In this document: positions 18,260-26,230 of the stretch, one piece after another
Position numbering within the stretch: the stretch's first letter is position 1
Layout: the number at the start of each line of letters is the position of its first letter
Assembly (NCBI RefSeq): GCF_008360935.1
Contig: NZ_SRXO01000001.1
Location: 186,001-250,000 of the forward strand
Source of the DNA: Siccirubricoccus phaeus
Lineage (GTDB): Bacteria; Pseudomonadota; Alphaproteobacteria; Acetobacterales; Acetobacteraceae
Direction of reading: 5' to 3'
Length of the DNA stretch: 64,000 nt
Translations under genes and position numbers: made by a program
The notes under the pieces: model-generated
Told to the model about the DNA's origin: nothing
Seen by the model: the letters and a program-made list of their open reading frames with translations, nothing else
Database searches by the model: none

Positions 18260-19486
18260 ATGGGTGAATGGTCTGTTGCGCGCCGCCTTCTCCTGGGGGG
18301 AGCCGCCGCGACCCTGGCGTTGCCGCGCCTCGGCCGCGCCCAGGGGGGGGGCGCCGGGGGGCCGATCCGCATCGGCGAGATCAACTCCTACTCCTCCCAG
18401 CCCGCCTTCCTGCAGCCCTACCGCAATGCCTGGACCCTGGCGGCGGAGCAGGTGAATGCCGCGGGCGGCATCAAGGGCCGGCCGCTGGAGACGCTGCACC
18501 GCGACGATGCCGGCAAGCCGGAGGACGCCGTGCGCCTGGCGGGCGAGCTGGTGAATGCCGAGCGGGTGGCGCTGCTCTCCGGCGGGTTCCTCTCCAATGT
18601 CGGCCTCGCCATCGCGGATTTCGCCAACCAGAACAAGCGGCTCTTCGTGGCGTCGGAGCCGCTGACGGATGCCATCGTCTGGGGTCGCGGCAACGCCTAT
18701 ACCTTCCGGCTGCGCGCCAGCACCTACATGCAATCCGCCATGCTGGTGGAGGAGGCGGCGAAGCTGCCGGCGAAGCGCTGGGCGACGGTCGCGCCGAATT
18801 ACGAATACGGCCAATCCGCCGTGCGCTGGTTCAAGGAGCTGCTGACGCGGGCGAAGCCGGATGTGCAATTCGTCGCGGAGCAATTCCCGGCGCTCGGCCG
18901 CATCGATGCCGGTGCCACAGTGCAGGCGCTGGCGGCGGCGAATCCGGAAGCGATCTTCAACGTCACCTTCGGCGCCGACCTGACCAATTTCGTCCGCCAA
19001 GGCGCGACGCGCGGGCTGTTCGAGCGGCGGAGCGTCGTCTCCCTGCTGACCGGCGAGCCGGAATATCTCGACCCGCTGCAGGATGAGGCGCCGGAGGGCT
19101 GGATCGTCACCGGCTACCCCTGGGAGCAGATCAACACGCCGGAACACGCCGCCTTCCGCGAGGCCTATCGGCGCCGGTTCAACGACTACCCGCGGCTCGG
19201 CAGCGTGGTGGGCTACGACACGGTGATGGCGATCGCCGCCATGCTGAAGAAGGCGAGCGCGGTGGAGACCGAGCCGATGGTGGCGGCGATGAAGGGGCTG
19301 CAATTCCAATCGGTGTTCGGCCCGGTGGAATTCCGCGCCGTCGACCACCAATCCACCATGGGCGCCTTCGTCGGCCGCACCGTGCTGCGCAACGGCAAGG
19401 GCACCATGGCGGAGTGGCGCTACGCCGACGGCAAGAACTACCTACCGTCGGATGAGGTGGTGCGGACGCTGCGGCCCCAAGGCTGA
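18260..19486 (+). CDS. ABC transporter substrate-binding protein, branched-chain amino acid (LivJ) type
   Basis: This 408-residue periplasmic receptor feeds the fused permease and two ATPases that follow. The leader has a twin-arginine-like ARRLLLGGAAATLALPRLGRAQ, so export may be by Tat. The mature protein begins IRIGEINSYSSQPAFLQPYR and has the type-I periplasmic fold signature AAEQVNAAGGIKGRPLE, followed by the ligand-cleft loop LSGGFLSNVGLA. Its position directly after dicarboxyl-CoA beta-oxidation genes suggests a carboxylate or acyl ligand rather than an amino acid; that is inference. Confidence 0.92.
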   Translation: MGEWSVARRLLLGGAAATLALPRLGRAQGGGAGGPIRIGEINSYSSQPAFLQPYRNAWTLAAEQVNAAGGIKGRPLETLHRDDAGKPEDAVRLAGELVNAERVALLSGGFLSNVGLAIADFANQNKRLFVASEPLTDAIVWGRGNAYTFRLRASTYMQSAMLVEEAAKLPAKRWATVAPNYEYGQSAVRWFKELLTRAKPDVQFVAEQFPALGRIDAGATVQALAAANPEAIFNVTFGADLTNFVRQGATRGLFERRSVVSLLTGEPEYLDPLQDEAPEGWIVTGYPWEQINTPEHAAFREAYRRRFNDYPRLGSVVGYDTVMAIAAMLKKASAVETEPMVAAMKGLQFQSVFGPVEFRAVDHQSTMGAFVGRTVLRNGKGTMAEWRYADGKNYLPSDEVVRTLRPQG

Positions 19487-21345
19487 TCGAGGCCACTCTG
19501 CTCGAGAATCTGATCCTCCAGGCGCTGAGCGGCCTGGCAAGCGCGTCCTCGCTCTTCCTGGTGGCGTCGGGGCTGACGGTGATCTTCGGCGTCAGCCGGA
19601 TCGTCAATTTCGCGCATGGCTCCTTCTACATGCTGGGCGCCTACCTGGCCTGGACGCTGGTGACCAGCCTGCCGCGCGGGCATCTCGGCTTCTGGGGCGG
19701 GGTGCTGGGTGCCGCGCTGCTGGTGGGCGTCATCGGGCTGGTGGTGGAGATGCTGCTGCTGCGACGCATCTACCGGGCGCCGGAGCTGTTCCAGCTGCTC
19801 GCCACCTTCGGGGTGGTGCTGGTGGTGCAGGATGTGGCGCTGCTCACCTGGGGGGCGCAGGATCTGCTGGGGCCGCGGGCACCGGGATTGCGGGGCAGCA
19901 CGGAGATCCTGGGGCTGCGCTTCCCGCTCTATGAGCTGTTCCTGATCGTGGTCGGGCCGGTGGTGCTGGGGCTGCTGCTGCTGCTGTTCCACCGCACCCG
20001 CTGGGGCACGCTGGTGCGGGCGGCGACGCAAGACCGGGAAATGGTGGGGGCGCTGGGGGTGAACCAGCGGATGCTGTTCACCTCGGTGTTCTTCCTCGGC
20101 TCCGTGCTGGCGGGGCTGGGCGGGGCGCTGCAGCTGCCGCGGGAGAGCGTGAACCTGCACATGGACCTCGCCATCATCACCGAGGCCTTCGTGGTGGTGG
20201 TGGTGGGCGGGCTCGGCAGCCTTTCCGGCGCGGCGCTGGCGGCGCTGCTGATCGGGGAGCTGCATGCCTTCGGCATCCTGGTCTTCCCGAAGATCACCCT
20301 GGTGCTGGTCTTCCTGGTGATGGCGGTGGTGCTGGTGGTGCGGCCGCATGGGCTGCGCGGCAAGCCGCAGCCCGCGGCGCACGGGGTGGCGGCGGCGGAA
20401 CCGATGATCGGCGCGGCGCCGCGCGCGCTGAAGCTGGCGGGGGCGGTGGGGCTGGCGCTGGCGGTGGCGCTGCCGCCCTTCCTCGGCGATTACGCGCTGA
20501 CGGTGCTGACGGAGATCGCCATCTGCATCCTGTTCGCCGCCTCGCTGCACCTCATCATGGGGCCGGGGGGCATGGCGAGCTTCGGCCATGCCGCCTATTT
20601 CGGCCTCGGCGCCTATGGTGCTGCGCTGGCGGCGACCTGGCTGGGCGTGCCGATGCTGGGGGGGATGCTGCTGGCGCCGGTGCTGGCGGGCATCTTCGGC
20701 GTGGTGTTCGGCTGGTTCTGCGTGCGGCTCTCCGGCGTCTATTCCGCCATGCTGACCCTGGCCTTCGCGCAGATCGCCTGGTCCGTCGCCTTCCAATGGG
20801 TGGAGGTGACGGGGGGCGACAACGGCATTCTTGGAGTTTGGCCGGATGCCTGGGCGGCGGGGAAGCTGACCTATTACTACCTGGCGCTGGCGCTGTGCCT
20901 GGGTGGCACCTTGCTGCTGCGGCGGGTGGTACACGCGCCTTTCGGCTATGCGCTGCGGGCGCAAAGGGACAGTGCGCTGCGGGCGGAGGCGATCGGGATC
21001 GACGCCTTCCGCATCCGCTGGTGGGGATTCACTTTGGCGGCCGTCGCGGCGGGGGTGGCAGGCGGGCTGTTCGCCTATGGCAAGGGCAGCGTCTTTCCCA
21101 CCTACCTCGCCATTCCGCGCAGCGTGGATGCCCTGCTGATGGTGCTGCTGGGCGGGGTGCAGACGCTGACGGGGCCGATCATCGGCGCCATCGCCTATAC
21201 CGGGTTGCAGGAACAGCTCATGCGGCTGCTGGAGTATTGGCGGCTGGTGCTGGGGGCGGTGATCATCCTGCTGGTGCTGTTCTTCCCCCAGGGGCTGGCC
21301 GGCGCGGCGCGCGCGATGTGGGAGCGGCGCCATGGCGACGCTTGA
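19483..21345 (+). CDS. Fused branched-chain-type ABC permease LivH-LivM
   Basis: Two permeases are joined in one 620-residue chain. Residues about 1-300 are LivH-like (GLTVIFGVSRIVNFAHGSFYM; VVVVGGLGSLSGAALAALL). A linker at about 300-325 leads into the LivM-like half (LHLIMGPGGMASFGHAAYFG; VLLGGVQTLTGPIIGA). No ATG, GTG or TTG precedes the first transmembrane segment: the first is GTG at 19561, which would remove 26 conserved residues. The frame is open from 19456, and CTG at 19483 overlaps the receptor stop as CTGA and would give the typical start (M)IEATLLENLILQALSG. I therefore propose CTG initiation by coupling. Confidence 0.85.
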   Translation: MIEATLLENLILQALSGLASASSLFLVASGLTVIFGVSRIVNFAHGSFYMLGAYLAWTLVTSLPRGHLGFWGGVLGAALLVGVIGLVVEMLLLRRIYRAPELFQLLATFGVVLVVQDVALLTWGAQDLLGPRAPGLRGSTEILGLRFPLYELFLIVVGPVVLGLLLLLFHRTRWGTLVRAATQDREMVGALGVNQRMLFTSVFFLGSVLAGLGGALQLPRESVNLHMDLAIITEAFVVVVVGGLGSLSGAALAALLIGELHAFGILVFPKITLVLVFLVMAVVLVVRPHGLRGKPQPAAHGVAAAEPMIGAAPRALKLAGAVGLALAVALPPFLGDYALTVLTEIAICILFAASLHLIMGPGGMASFGHAAYFGLGAYGAALAATWLGVPMLGGMLLAPVLAGIFGVVFGWFCVRLSGVYSAMLTLAFAQIAWSVAFQWVEVTGGDNGILGVWPDAWAAGKLTYYYLALALCLGGTLLLRRVVHAPFGYALRAQRDSALRAEAIGIDAFRIRWWGFTLAAVAAGVAGGLFAYGKGSVFPTYLAIPRSVDALLMVLLGGVQTLTGPIIGAIAYTGLQEQLMRLLEYWRLVLGAVIILLVLFFPQGLAGAARAMWERRHGDA

Positions 21346-22087
21346 GGTGGAGGGCATCCAGAAAAGCTTCGGCGGCGTGCAGGCGGTGCGGGGCGTCTCC
21401 TTCGCCGTCGAGCCCGGCGAGATGCTGGCGCTGATCGGGCCGAACGGCGCCGGCAAATCCACCTGCTTCAACATGCTGAACGGGCAACTGCAGCCGGATG
21501 CCGGGCGGGTGCGGCTGAAGGGGCGGGACATCACCGGGCTGAAGCCGCGGCAGGTCTGGCGCCTCGGCGTGGGGCGGACCTTCCAGGTCACCGCCACCTT
21601 CGGCTCCATGACGGTGCGGGAGAATGTGCAGATGGCGCTGCTCTCCCACCATCATCGCCTCGGCCAGCTCTGGCGGCCGGTGGCGCGGATGGATGCGGCG
21701 GAGGCGGAGGCGCTGCTGGCGCGGCTCGGCATGGCGGGGCAGGCGGGGCGGCCCTGCGGGATTCTCGCCTATGGCGATTTGAAGCGGGTGGAGCTGGCGA
21801 TCGCGCTGGCCAACCAGCCCGCCCTGCTGCTGATGGATGAGCCGACGGCGGGGATGGCGCCGCAGGAGCGGGTCTCGCTGATGGCGCTGACGGCGGAGAT
21901 CGCGCGGGAGAGGGGGATCGCCGTGCTGTTCACCGAGCACGACATGGATGTGGTGTTCAGCCATGCCGACCGCATCCTGGTGCTGGACCGCGGCGCGCTG
22001 ATCGCCGAGGGCGCGCCGCAGGCGGTGCGCAACGATCCGCGGGTGCGGGAGGTCTATCTCGGCTCCGGCGCCACCTCGGGGCACTGA
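21332..22087 (+). CDS. livG: ABC transporter ATP-binding protein, LivG type
   Basis: One of two ATPases energising the importer. Walker A is GPNGAGKST, Walker B is LLLMDEPTAGMAPQE, and the signature region is AYGDLKRVELAIAL in place of LSGGQ, a known trait of LivG proteins. The 251-residue product has a full C-terminal LivG tail with VLDRGALIAEGAP. The start overlaps the permease gene by 14 bases. Together with the next gene it completes a five-component importer encoded by four genes. Confidence 0.95.
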   Translation: MATLEVEGIQKSFGGVQAVRGVSFAVEPGEMLALIGPNGAGKSTCFNMLNGQLQPDAGRVRLKGRDITGLKPRQVWRLGVGRTFQVTATFGSMTVRENVQMALLSHHHRLGQLWRPVARMDAAEAEALLARLGMAGQAGRPCGILAYGDLKRVELAIALANQPALLLMDEPTAGMAPQERVSLMALTAEIARERGIAVLFTEHDMDVVFSHADRILVLDRGALIAEGAPQAVRNDPRVREVYLGSGATSGH

Positions 22088-22089
22088 CG

Positions 22090-22791
22090 ATGCTGCGCGT
22101 TTCTGGCCTCTCCGCCCATTACGGCCGCGCCCATATCCTGGAGGATGTGGCGCTGGAAGTGGCGGCGGGAGAGGTGGTGGTGCTGCTCGGCCGCAACGGC
22201 GCGGGCAAGAGCACGACGATGAAGGCGATCATGGGTCTGGTGCCGTCCAGCGCCGGGCGGGTGGAATTCGACGGGGCGGAAATCACCGGGCGGGAGCCGT
22301 TCGAGATCGCGCGGCGCGGCCTGGGCTATGTGCCAGAGGAACGGCGCATCTTCACCGAGCTGACGGTGCTGGAGAATCTGGAGGTGGGACGACGGCCAGC
22401 GATGGCGGGCCAGGCGCCCTGGACGCCGGCGCGGCTGTTCGAGCTGTTCCCGAGCCTTGGCCGGATGCAGGACCGGGCCGGCGGGCGGATGAGCGGCGGC
22501 GAGCAGCAGATGCTGACCATCGCCCGCACCCTGATGGGCAACCCCCGCCTGATCCTGCTGGACGAGCCGAGCGAGGGGCTGGCGCCGGTGGTGGTGGAGC
22601 GGATGGCGGAGGCGATCGTCACGCTGAAGGCGAGCGGGCTGGGCATCCTGCTCTCGGAGCAGAACCTCCATTTCGCGCGCGGGGTAAGCGACCGGGCGAC
22701 GATCATCGAAAAGGGACGGATCCGGTGGAGCGGAACGATCCCGGCGCTGCTGGAGGCGGAGGAGGTGCGGGAGCAATACCTTTCGGTGTGA
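22090..22791 (+). CDS. livF: ABC transporter ATP-binding protein, LivF type
   Basis: The second ATPase of the importer. Walker A is GRNGAGKST, the signature motif is MSGGEQQML, and Walker B is LILLDEPSEGLAPVVVE. The 233-residue length and the end VREQYLSV are typical of LivF. It starts two bases after the livG stop. It is the last gene of the operon; a 546-base non-coding region rich in palindromes follows. Confidence 0.95.
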   Translation: MLRVSGLSAHYGRAHILEDVALEVAAGEVVVLLGRNGAGKSTTMKAIMGLVPSSAGRVEFDGAEITGREPFEIARRGLGYVPEERRIFTELTVLENLEVGRRPAMAGQAPWTPARLFELFPSLGRMQDRAGGRMSGGEQQMLTIARTLMGNPRLILLDEPSEGLAPVVVERMAEAIVTLKASGLGILLSEQNLHFARGVSDRATIIEKGRIRWSGTIPALLEAEEVREQYLSV

Positions 22792-23337
22792 GGGGCTTTG
22801 TTCCCCTCAAGCTCCCCCGTCGGGGTTCGCATCGACGATGCACGGCATCGTCGGTGGGTCGTCCGCCGCGTCCCTGGATCAGGCCGGTGCCTGGCAAGGC
22901 CCTGGCCGCACAAGGGCCAGGGAGGCCCGGCGCCGGGAGGCGAGTCCCATGCCCCTCGGGCATGCTCGATCTTCGGTCGATTGGCGACAGCGATTCAGCG
23001 GGCATCGGTCACCGGAGCATTCCCGGTTCGCCTGCGCTCACCGGAGATGTTCCAGGCTGCCGTTCATGCCGCCCGGGGCGATCCGCCCCAGCGCAGGATC
23101 GGTTGAGCTTCGCTCATCCACGCCGCTCCGGCATTGTCCGGTTGCGCGATCACGGTTGCGATCGATTCGCCCGCAACCGACCATGGTTCGGAAAATGTGA
23201 CGTCTGGAGCAGCTTATCTCCGATAGGAGGCTGCTCTGGCGCGGTCTCGCGCTGGCTGTGCAGCGTGAAACCGCTCCAGCTCATTGGTTGCAGGGCAGAT
23301 TGAGGCCTCCGGGGGTTCCGCCCTCCGGCGATCTGCT
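22792..23337. other. Gene-free interval with decayed palindromic elements
   Basis: I see no convincing gene here; the open frames are low-complexity shadows. The interval contains a decayed, inverted copy of the type 1 element at about 23095-23188 (GGATCGGTTGAGCTTCGCTCA ... CATTGTCCGGTTGCGCGATCA, each half recognisable but diverged). Most of a type 2 element follows, starting near 23235. The left part (22800-23090) shows several short GC-rich inverted repeats without T-tracts. Confidence 0.55.
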
Positions 23338-23341
23338 TTAG
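23235..23341. repeat. Composite palindromic element type 2, copy A
   Basis: Two adjacent hairpins joined by CCAGCTCATTGGTTGCAGG. The left hairpin pairs GCGGTCTCGCGCTG with CAGCGTGAAACCGC. The right one pairs GCAGATTGAGGCCTCCGGGG with a CCCTCCGGCGATCTGC arm. An inverted second copy lies at 47778-47884. The right end (CTGCTTTAG) overlaps the stop codon of the DUF6481 gene. The shared GCTC(T/C)AGCTCATT core links it to the type 1 elements. Confidence 0.7.
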
Positions 23342-23739
23342 CGGCGGCGTGCCTTGCGGGCGGCGTAGCGAGCATCGCGGGCGGCCTTCTGCTCGGCCGC
23401 CAGGGCAAGGGCGCGTGCCTTCTTTTCGGCGTCCAGGATCTCCGCACGGGTGCGGTGTTCGGCTTCCAGGGCTGCCTGGCGCGCTGCTTCCTCGGCCTCG
23501 CGGGCCAGCTTGGCGGCCTGCTCGGCGGCGAGTCGTTCCGCTTCGGCGGCACGGGCGGCCTTGCGCTCGGCGGCGCGGGCCTCGCGGGCGATGGCGACCG
23601 CCTTGCGGGCCGCCTGCTGTTCGAGAACCGCAGGGTCATCGGCCGCCGGCCGGGCCCGGAACTTTTCCAATATCGCTTGCTTGGCGGCCGCCGCAGCCTT
23701 CAGGCGGGCGTTGAAATGGTCTTTTTCGTAAGAAAGCAT
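23338..23739 (-). CDS. DUF6481 family coiled-coil protein
   Basis: A 133-residue, highly charged Ala/Arg/Glu-rich protein. It starts MLSYEKDHFNARLKAAAAAKQ and has the segment ILEKFRARPAADDPAV found at the N-terminus of DUF6481 proteins. A long uninterrupted helix (coiled coil) ends in a basic tail, AARKARRR. Function is unknown in the family. The stop codon (TAA, 23338-23340 on the minus strand) lies in the end of the type 2 palindromic element. No operon partner: the next gene upstream on this strand ends 51 bases before its start, behind a terminator-like hairpin. Confidence 0.82.
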   Translation of the reverse strand: MLSYEKDHFNARLKAAAAAKQAILEKFRARPAADDPAVLEQQAARKAVAIAREARAAERKAARAAEAERLAAEQAAKLAREAEEAARQAALEAEHRTRAEILDAEKKARALALAAEQKAARDARYAARKARRR

Positions 23740-23786
23740 GGGCGCTGCTTACCAGCAGATACGCCGGATGTACAGAGGCACAGCCA

Positions 23787-23826
23787 AACTCAAGGGTTCC
23801 AAGGGCCTTTCGGCCCTTGGCGGGGA
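23787..23826. terminator. Terminator-like hairpin at the 3' end of the UPF0280 gene
   Basis: CCAAGGGCC (23799-23807), TTTC and GGCCCTTGG (23812-23820) form a perfect 9-bp stem preceded by AAACTCAAGGGTT. It belongs to the same family as 5321-5358 and 63362-63403. Here the stem lies within the last codons of the UPF0280 reading frame: the residues PRQGPKGPWNP are encoded by it. Confidence 0.55.
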
Positions 23827-24686
23827 GAGTTTGAGAGGGGCAGCGCCCCTCTCAAGACCTCGCCGACGACTCGCACCTCCTCCCCGATGGCGAGCATCGC
23901 CGCCACGATCAGCCCGCGCTGCACCAGGCGTTCGGCCATCGCCTCGCCGGAGTCCAGCGCCGCGGCCACGACGTCTTCGGGCAGCGCGCCGACCTCCACC
24001 GTCACCGGCAGCTCGCCCAAATCGCTGTCCGGGTCCAGGCTCACCGCCGGGGCGCGGCGGATGGCGGGGTGTTCGGCATTCACCGCGTTGGCGATCACCG
24101 TCGCCGCCGCATCGGCCTGCGCCGCCTGCGCCGCCAGCACCGCCACCGCATCGGCGATGCCGAGCGAGAAGCTCCGTCCCGGCCAGCCGCTGGTGGCGAT
24201 GCCGCGCACCGGGTCCGCGGCGGTGAGGCGCACCAAGCCGCCCGGCACCGCCTCCTCCAGCCGGCGCACCAGGCCGACGCGCAGGGTCTCGCCGGGCGCG
24301 AGGAAGACCGCGATGTCGCCGCCATTGTTCACATGCGCGGTGGCGAGGCCCGGTACCGTGGTGATGGCGGCCAGCACCTCCTCCGCCACCGCGCCCGCCA
24401 CCGCCGCCATGGGGGTGATGAAGCCGGTGCGGTAGGGCCAGCAGGCTTCCAGCATCCGTCGTGCCACGCGGCCACGCAGCGGCGGCGGATCGGCGCCGAG
24501 CGGTGTGCGGAGCAGGGGCAGCTCCGCCACCAGCCCGGCGAGCAACCCGTCGAAGGCCCGGGCGGCGCGGCGGTGCGCCTCGGCCATGGCGGCGCGGGTG
24601 CCTTCCACGCCGATCACCAGGTCGATCGGGCCCTCCTGCAGATGCAGGCGGCCATCGGGGAGGAAGGCGCTTACGGCACCGGCCAC
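23790..24686 (-). CDS. UPF0280 family protein, ApbE-like
   Basis: This 298-residue protein has ApbE (flavin transferase) fold hallmarks. HVNNGGDIAVFL corresponds to the NxGGD motif, GIATSGWPGRSFSLG to the ATSG motif, and ADAAATVIANAVN to the ADALATA helix. UPF0280 has no assigned function. The GTG at 24686 lies in the last codons of the preceding reductase gene (16-base overlap), so the two are translationally coupled. That coupling suggests a dedicated maturation role: covalent flavin attachment to the reductase is my hypothesis. The C-terminal tail after EVLRG (about 15 residues) is encoded by a terminator-like repeat and is probably not conserved. Confidence 0.85.
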   Translation of the reverse strand: MAGAVSAFLPDGRLHLQEGPIDLVIGVEGTRAAMAEAHRRAARAFDGLLAGLVAELPLLRTPLGADPPPLRGRVARRMLEACWPYRTGFITPMAAVAGAVAEEVLAAITTVPGLATAHVNNGGDIAVFLAPGETLRVGLVRRLEEAVPGGLVRLTAADPVRGIATSGWPGRSFSLGIADAVAVLAAQAAQADAAATVIANAVNAEHPAIRRAPAVSLDPDSDLGELPVTVEVGALPEDVVAAALDSGEAMAERLVQRGLIVAAMLAIGEEVRVVGEVLRGALPLSNSPRQGPKGPWNP

Positions 24687-26230
24687 TGGTTCTCCGCCTG
24701 CCAGGGTTCGTGCCGGGCGGTGGCGCCATAGGCGGCCAGCACCTCGCGCAGCGGCAGCGCATGGGCGACATGGCCGCCGAGCCTGGCGTAGCGCTCGGCA
24801 TCGAGGGTGAATTCGATGGGCGCGACCAGCGCCGGGGTCGGGACGTAGCCGAAGGCGCCTTCGGGCACCTTCAGGACATCCGCCATGATGGTGATGCCGC
24901 CGCCGGGCCAGAGCGTCGCGGGCGCGCCGCCGATGGTGACGCGGACCAGCGATTGCTGCACGGCGCGCGTCAGCAATATGGGGTTCTCGGTGACGCCGGC
25001 GCGGAGGCTGCCGCCGGCGCCGGCCATGAAGAGGATGGAGGTCAGCGCCGGCTCGCAATTCTCGCCGATGCGCTCGACGGTTTGCAGCACCTCGGGCGGG
25101 GTCGGCGCCGGCACCGGGCGGAGATTCTCGTCGAGTTCCAGGTACAGATGGTCCTCGCCCGTGGTGCTGGTGAGCAGGAGGCGGAGACCGGGCCAGGCAG
25201 TCTTCCGGTCGATGCTCTCGATGATGGCGAGCGGGTCGGTGATATCCGTCCCGCCCCAGCCGGTGCCGGGATGCGCCACCTGGAAGTAGCGGCCGGGCGT
25301 GGAGCGGCGGCCGCGCACGCGGATGCCGGCGGGCTGGATGTTCAGGCATTTGCCGGCCTGGTGCTCCGACAGCACGCCGGTGATGTGGTCGTCCACCACG
25401 ATCACCTCATCCACATGGCCGTGCCATTGCTGGGCGAAGATGCCGATGGTGGCGCTGCCGCAGCCGACGCGCATCCGCGCCTCCGGCACGCCGTTCACGA
25501 TGGGGGCGGCGCCGGCCTGCAGCACGAGTTTCGCGCCGCCGTCGATGGTGACCTCGACGGGCTGCTTCTCGCACAGCGCCAGCATGGCGGCGCAGGTGAC
25601 GTTGCCTTCCTTCTTGCTGCCGCCGGTGAGGTGGCGGACGCCGCCGAGGGAGAGCATCTGGCTGCCATACTCGGCGGTGGTGACATGGCCGATCTGCTCG
25701 CCATCGACGCGCACGGCGGCGGTCTCGGCGCCGAGATGGCGGTCGGTGTCGATCTTCACCTTCAGCCCGCAATAGCTGAAGATGCCCTCGGTCACGACGG
25801 TGACGGTATCGACGCCGTCATGCCGGCTGCTGACGATGAAGGGCGCCGGCTTGTAGTCCGGATAGGTGGTGCCGGCGCCGATGGCGGTGACGAAGGTGTC
25901 GCGCTCGGCGAGGAAGGGGACGGTCTGGCCGCCTTCCTCCAGCGTGCGTTCCAGCAGCACCAGGGGATCGACGCGGATGAGCGCGCCCTCCTGGTTCGCG
26001 TAGCGGCTGCAGGCGCCGCTGCGGCCGGGGCGGATGCGGCAGAGGACGGGGCAGGCATCGCAGCGGACGATGCCCTCATTGCCCTCGCGGGCGCCGAAGA
26101 TGGTCGTGCGGTCCTGTGCGGCGGAGGTGGCCATGCGGTTGCTGCTGGCGGCATCCGCCATGCGGTCCGGCGTCGTGGCCTCATCCATGGCGCGGGGTAC
26201 GCCGGCATTCGACTCGCGGTCCATGCTCAT
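24671..26230 (-). CDS. hnr: 6-hydroxynicotinate reductase-like iron-sulphur flavoprotein
   Basis: Resembles 6-hydroxynicotinate reductase (Hnr) of Eubacterium barkeri, which reduces 6-hydroxynicotinate to 1,4,5,6-tetrahydro-6-oxonicotinate. The 519-residue product has an N-terminal Fe-S ligand set CDACPVLC plus C74 (Cys57, 60, 64, 74). A Gly/Thr turn IGAGTTYPDY follows near 117-126, then VEVTIDGGAKLVLQAG and the Cys-containing VGCGSATIGIF. The first 45 residues look like a non-conserved extension. The start overlaps the molybdoenzyme stop as ATGA. Family naming rests on memory of Hnr and on the gene neighbourhood, because enamidase lies 4 kb away. The exact substrate is uncertain. Confidence 0.8.
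   Translation of the reverse strand: MSMDRESNAGVPRAMDEATTPDRMADAASSNRMATSAAQDRTTIFGAREGNEGIVRCDACPVLCRIRPGRSGACSRYANQEGALIRVDPLVLLERTLEEGGQTVPFLAERDTFVTAIGAGTTYPDYKPAPFIVSSRHDGVDTVTVVTEGIFSYCGLKVKIDTDRHLGAETAAVRVDGEQIGHVTTAEYGSQMLSLGGVRHLTGGSKKEGNVTCAAMLALCEKQPVEVTIDGGAKLVLQAGAAPIVNGVPEARMRVGCGSATIGIFAQQWHGHVDEVIVVDDHITGVLSEHQAGKCLNIQPAGIRVRGRRSTPGRYFQVAHPGTGWGGTDITDPLAIIESIDRKTAWPGLRLLLTSTTGEDHLYLELDENLRPVPAPTPPEVLQTVERIGENCEPALTSILFMAGAGGSLRAGVTENPILLTRAVQQSLVRVTIGGAPATLWPGGGITIMADVLKVPEGAFGYVPTPALVAPIEFTLDAERYARLGGHVAHALPLREVLAAYGATARHEPWQAENQWPVP

Noticed and set aside
19438-21609. A 723-codon open frame on the minus strand.
   Set aside because: It is antisense to the fused permease and livG, and its translation is Gln/His/Arg-rich, the mirror of hydrophobic permease codons.
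22725-23303. A 192-codon plus-strand frame after livF.
   Set aside because: It starts inside livF and runs through decayed palindromic elements; its composition is Arg/Pro/Ser-rich with no conserved pattern.
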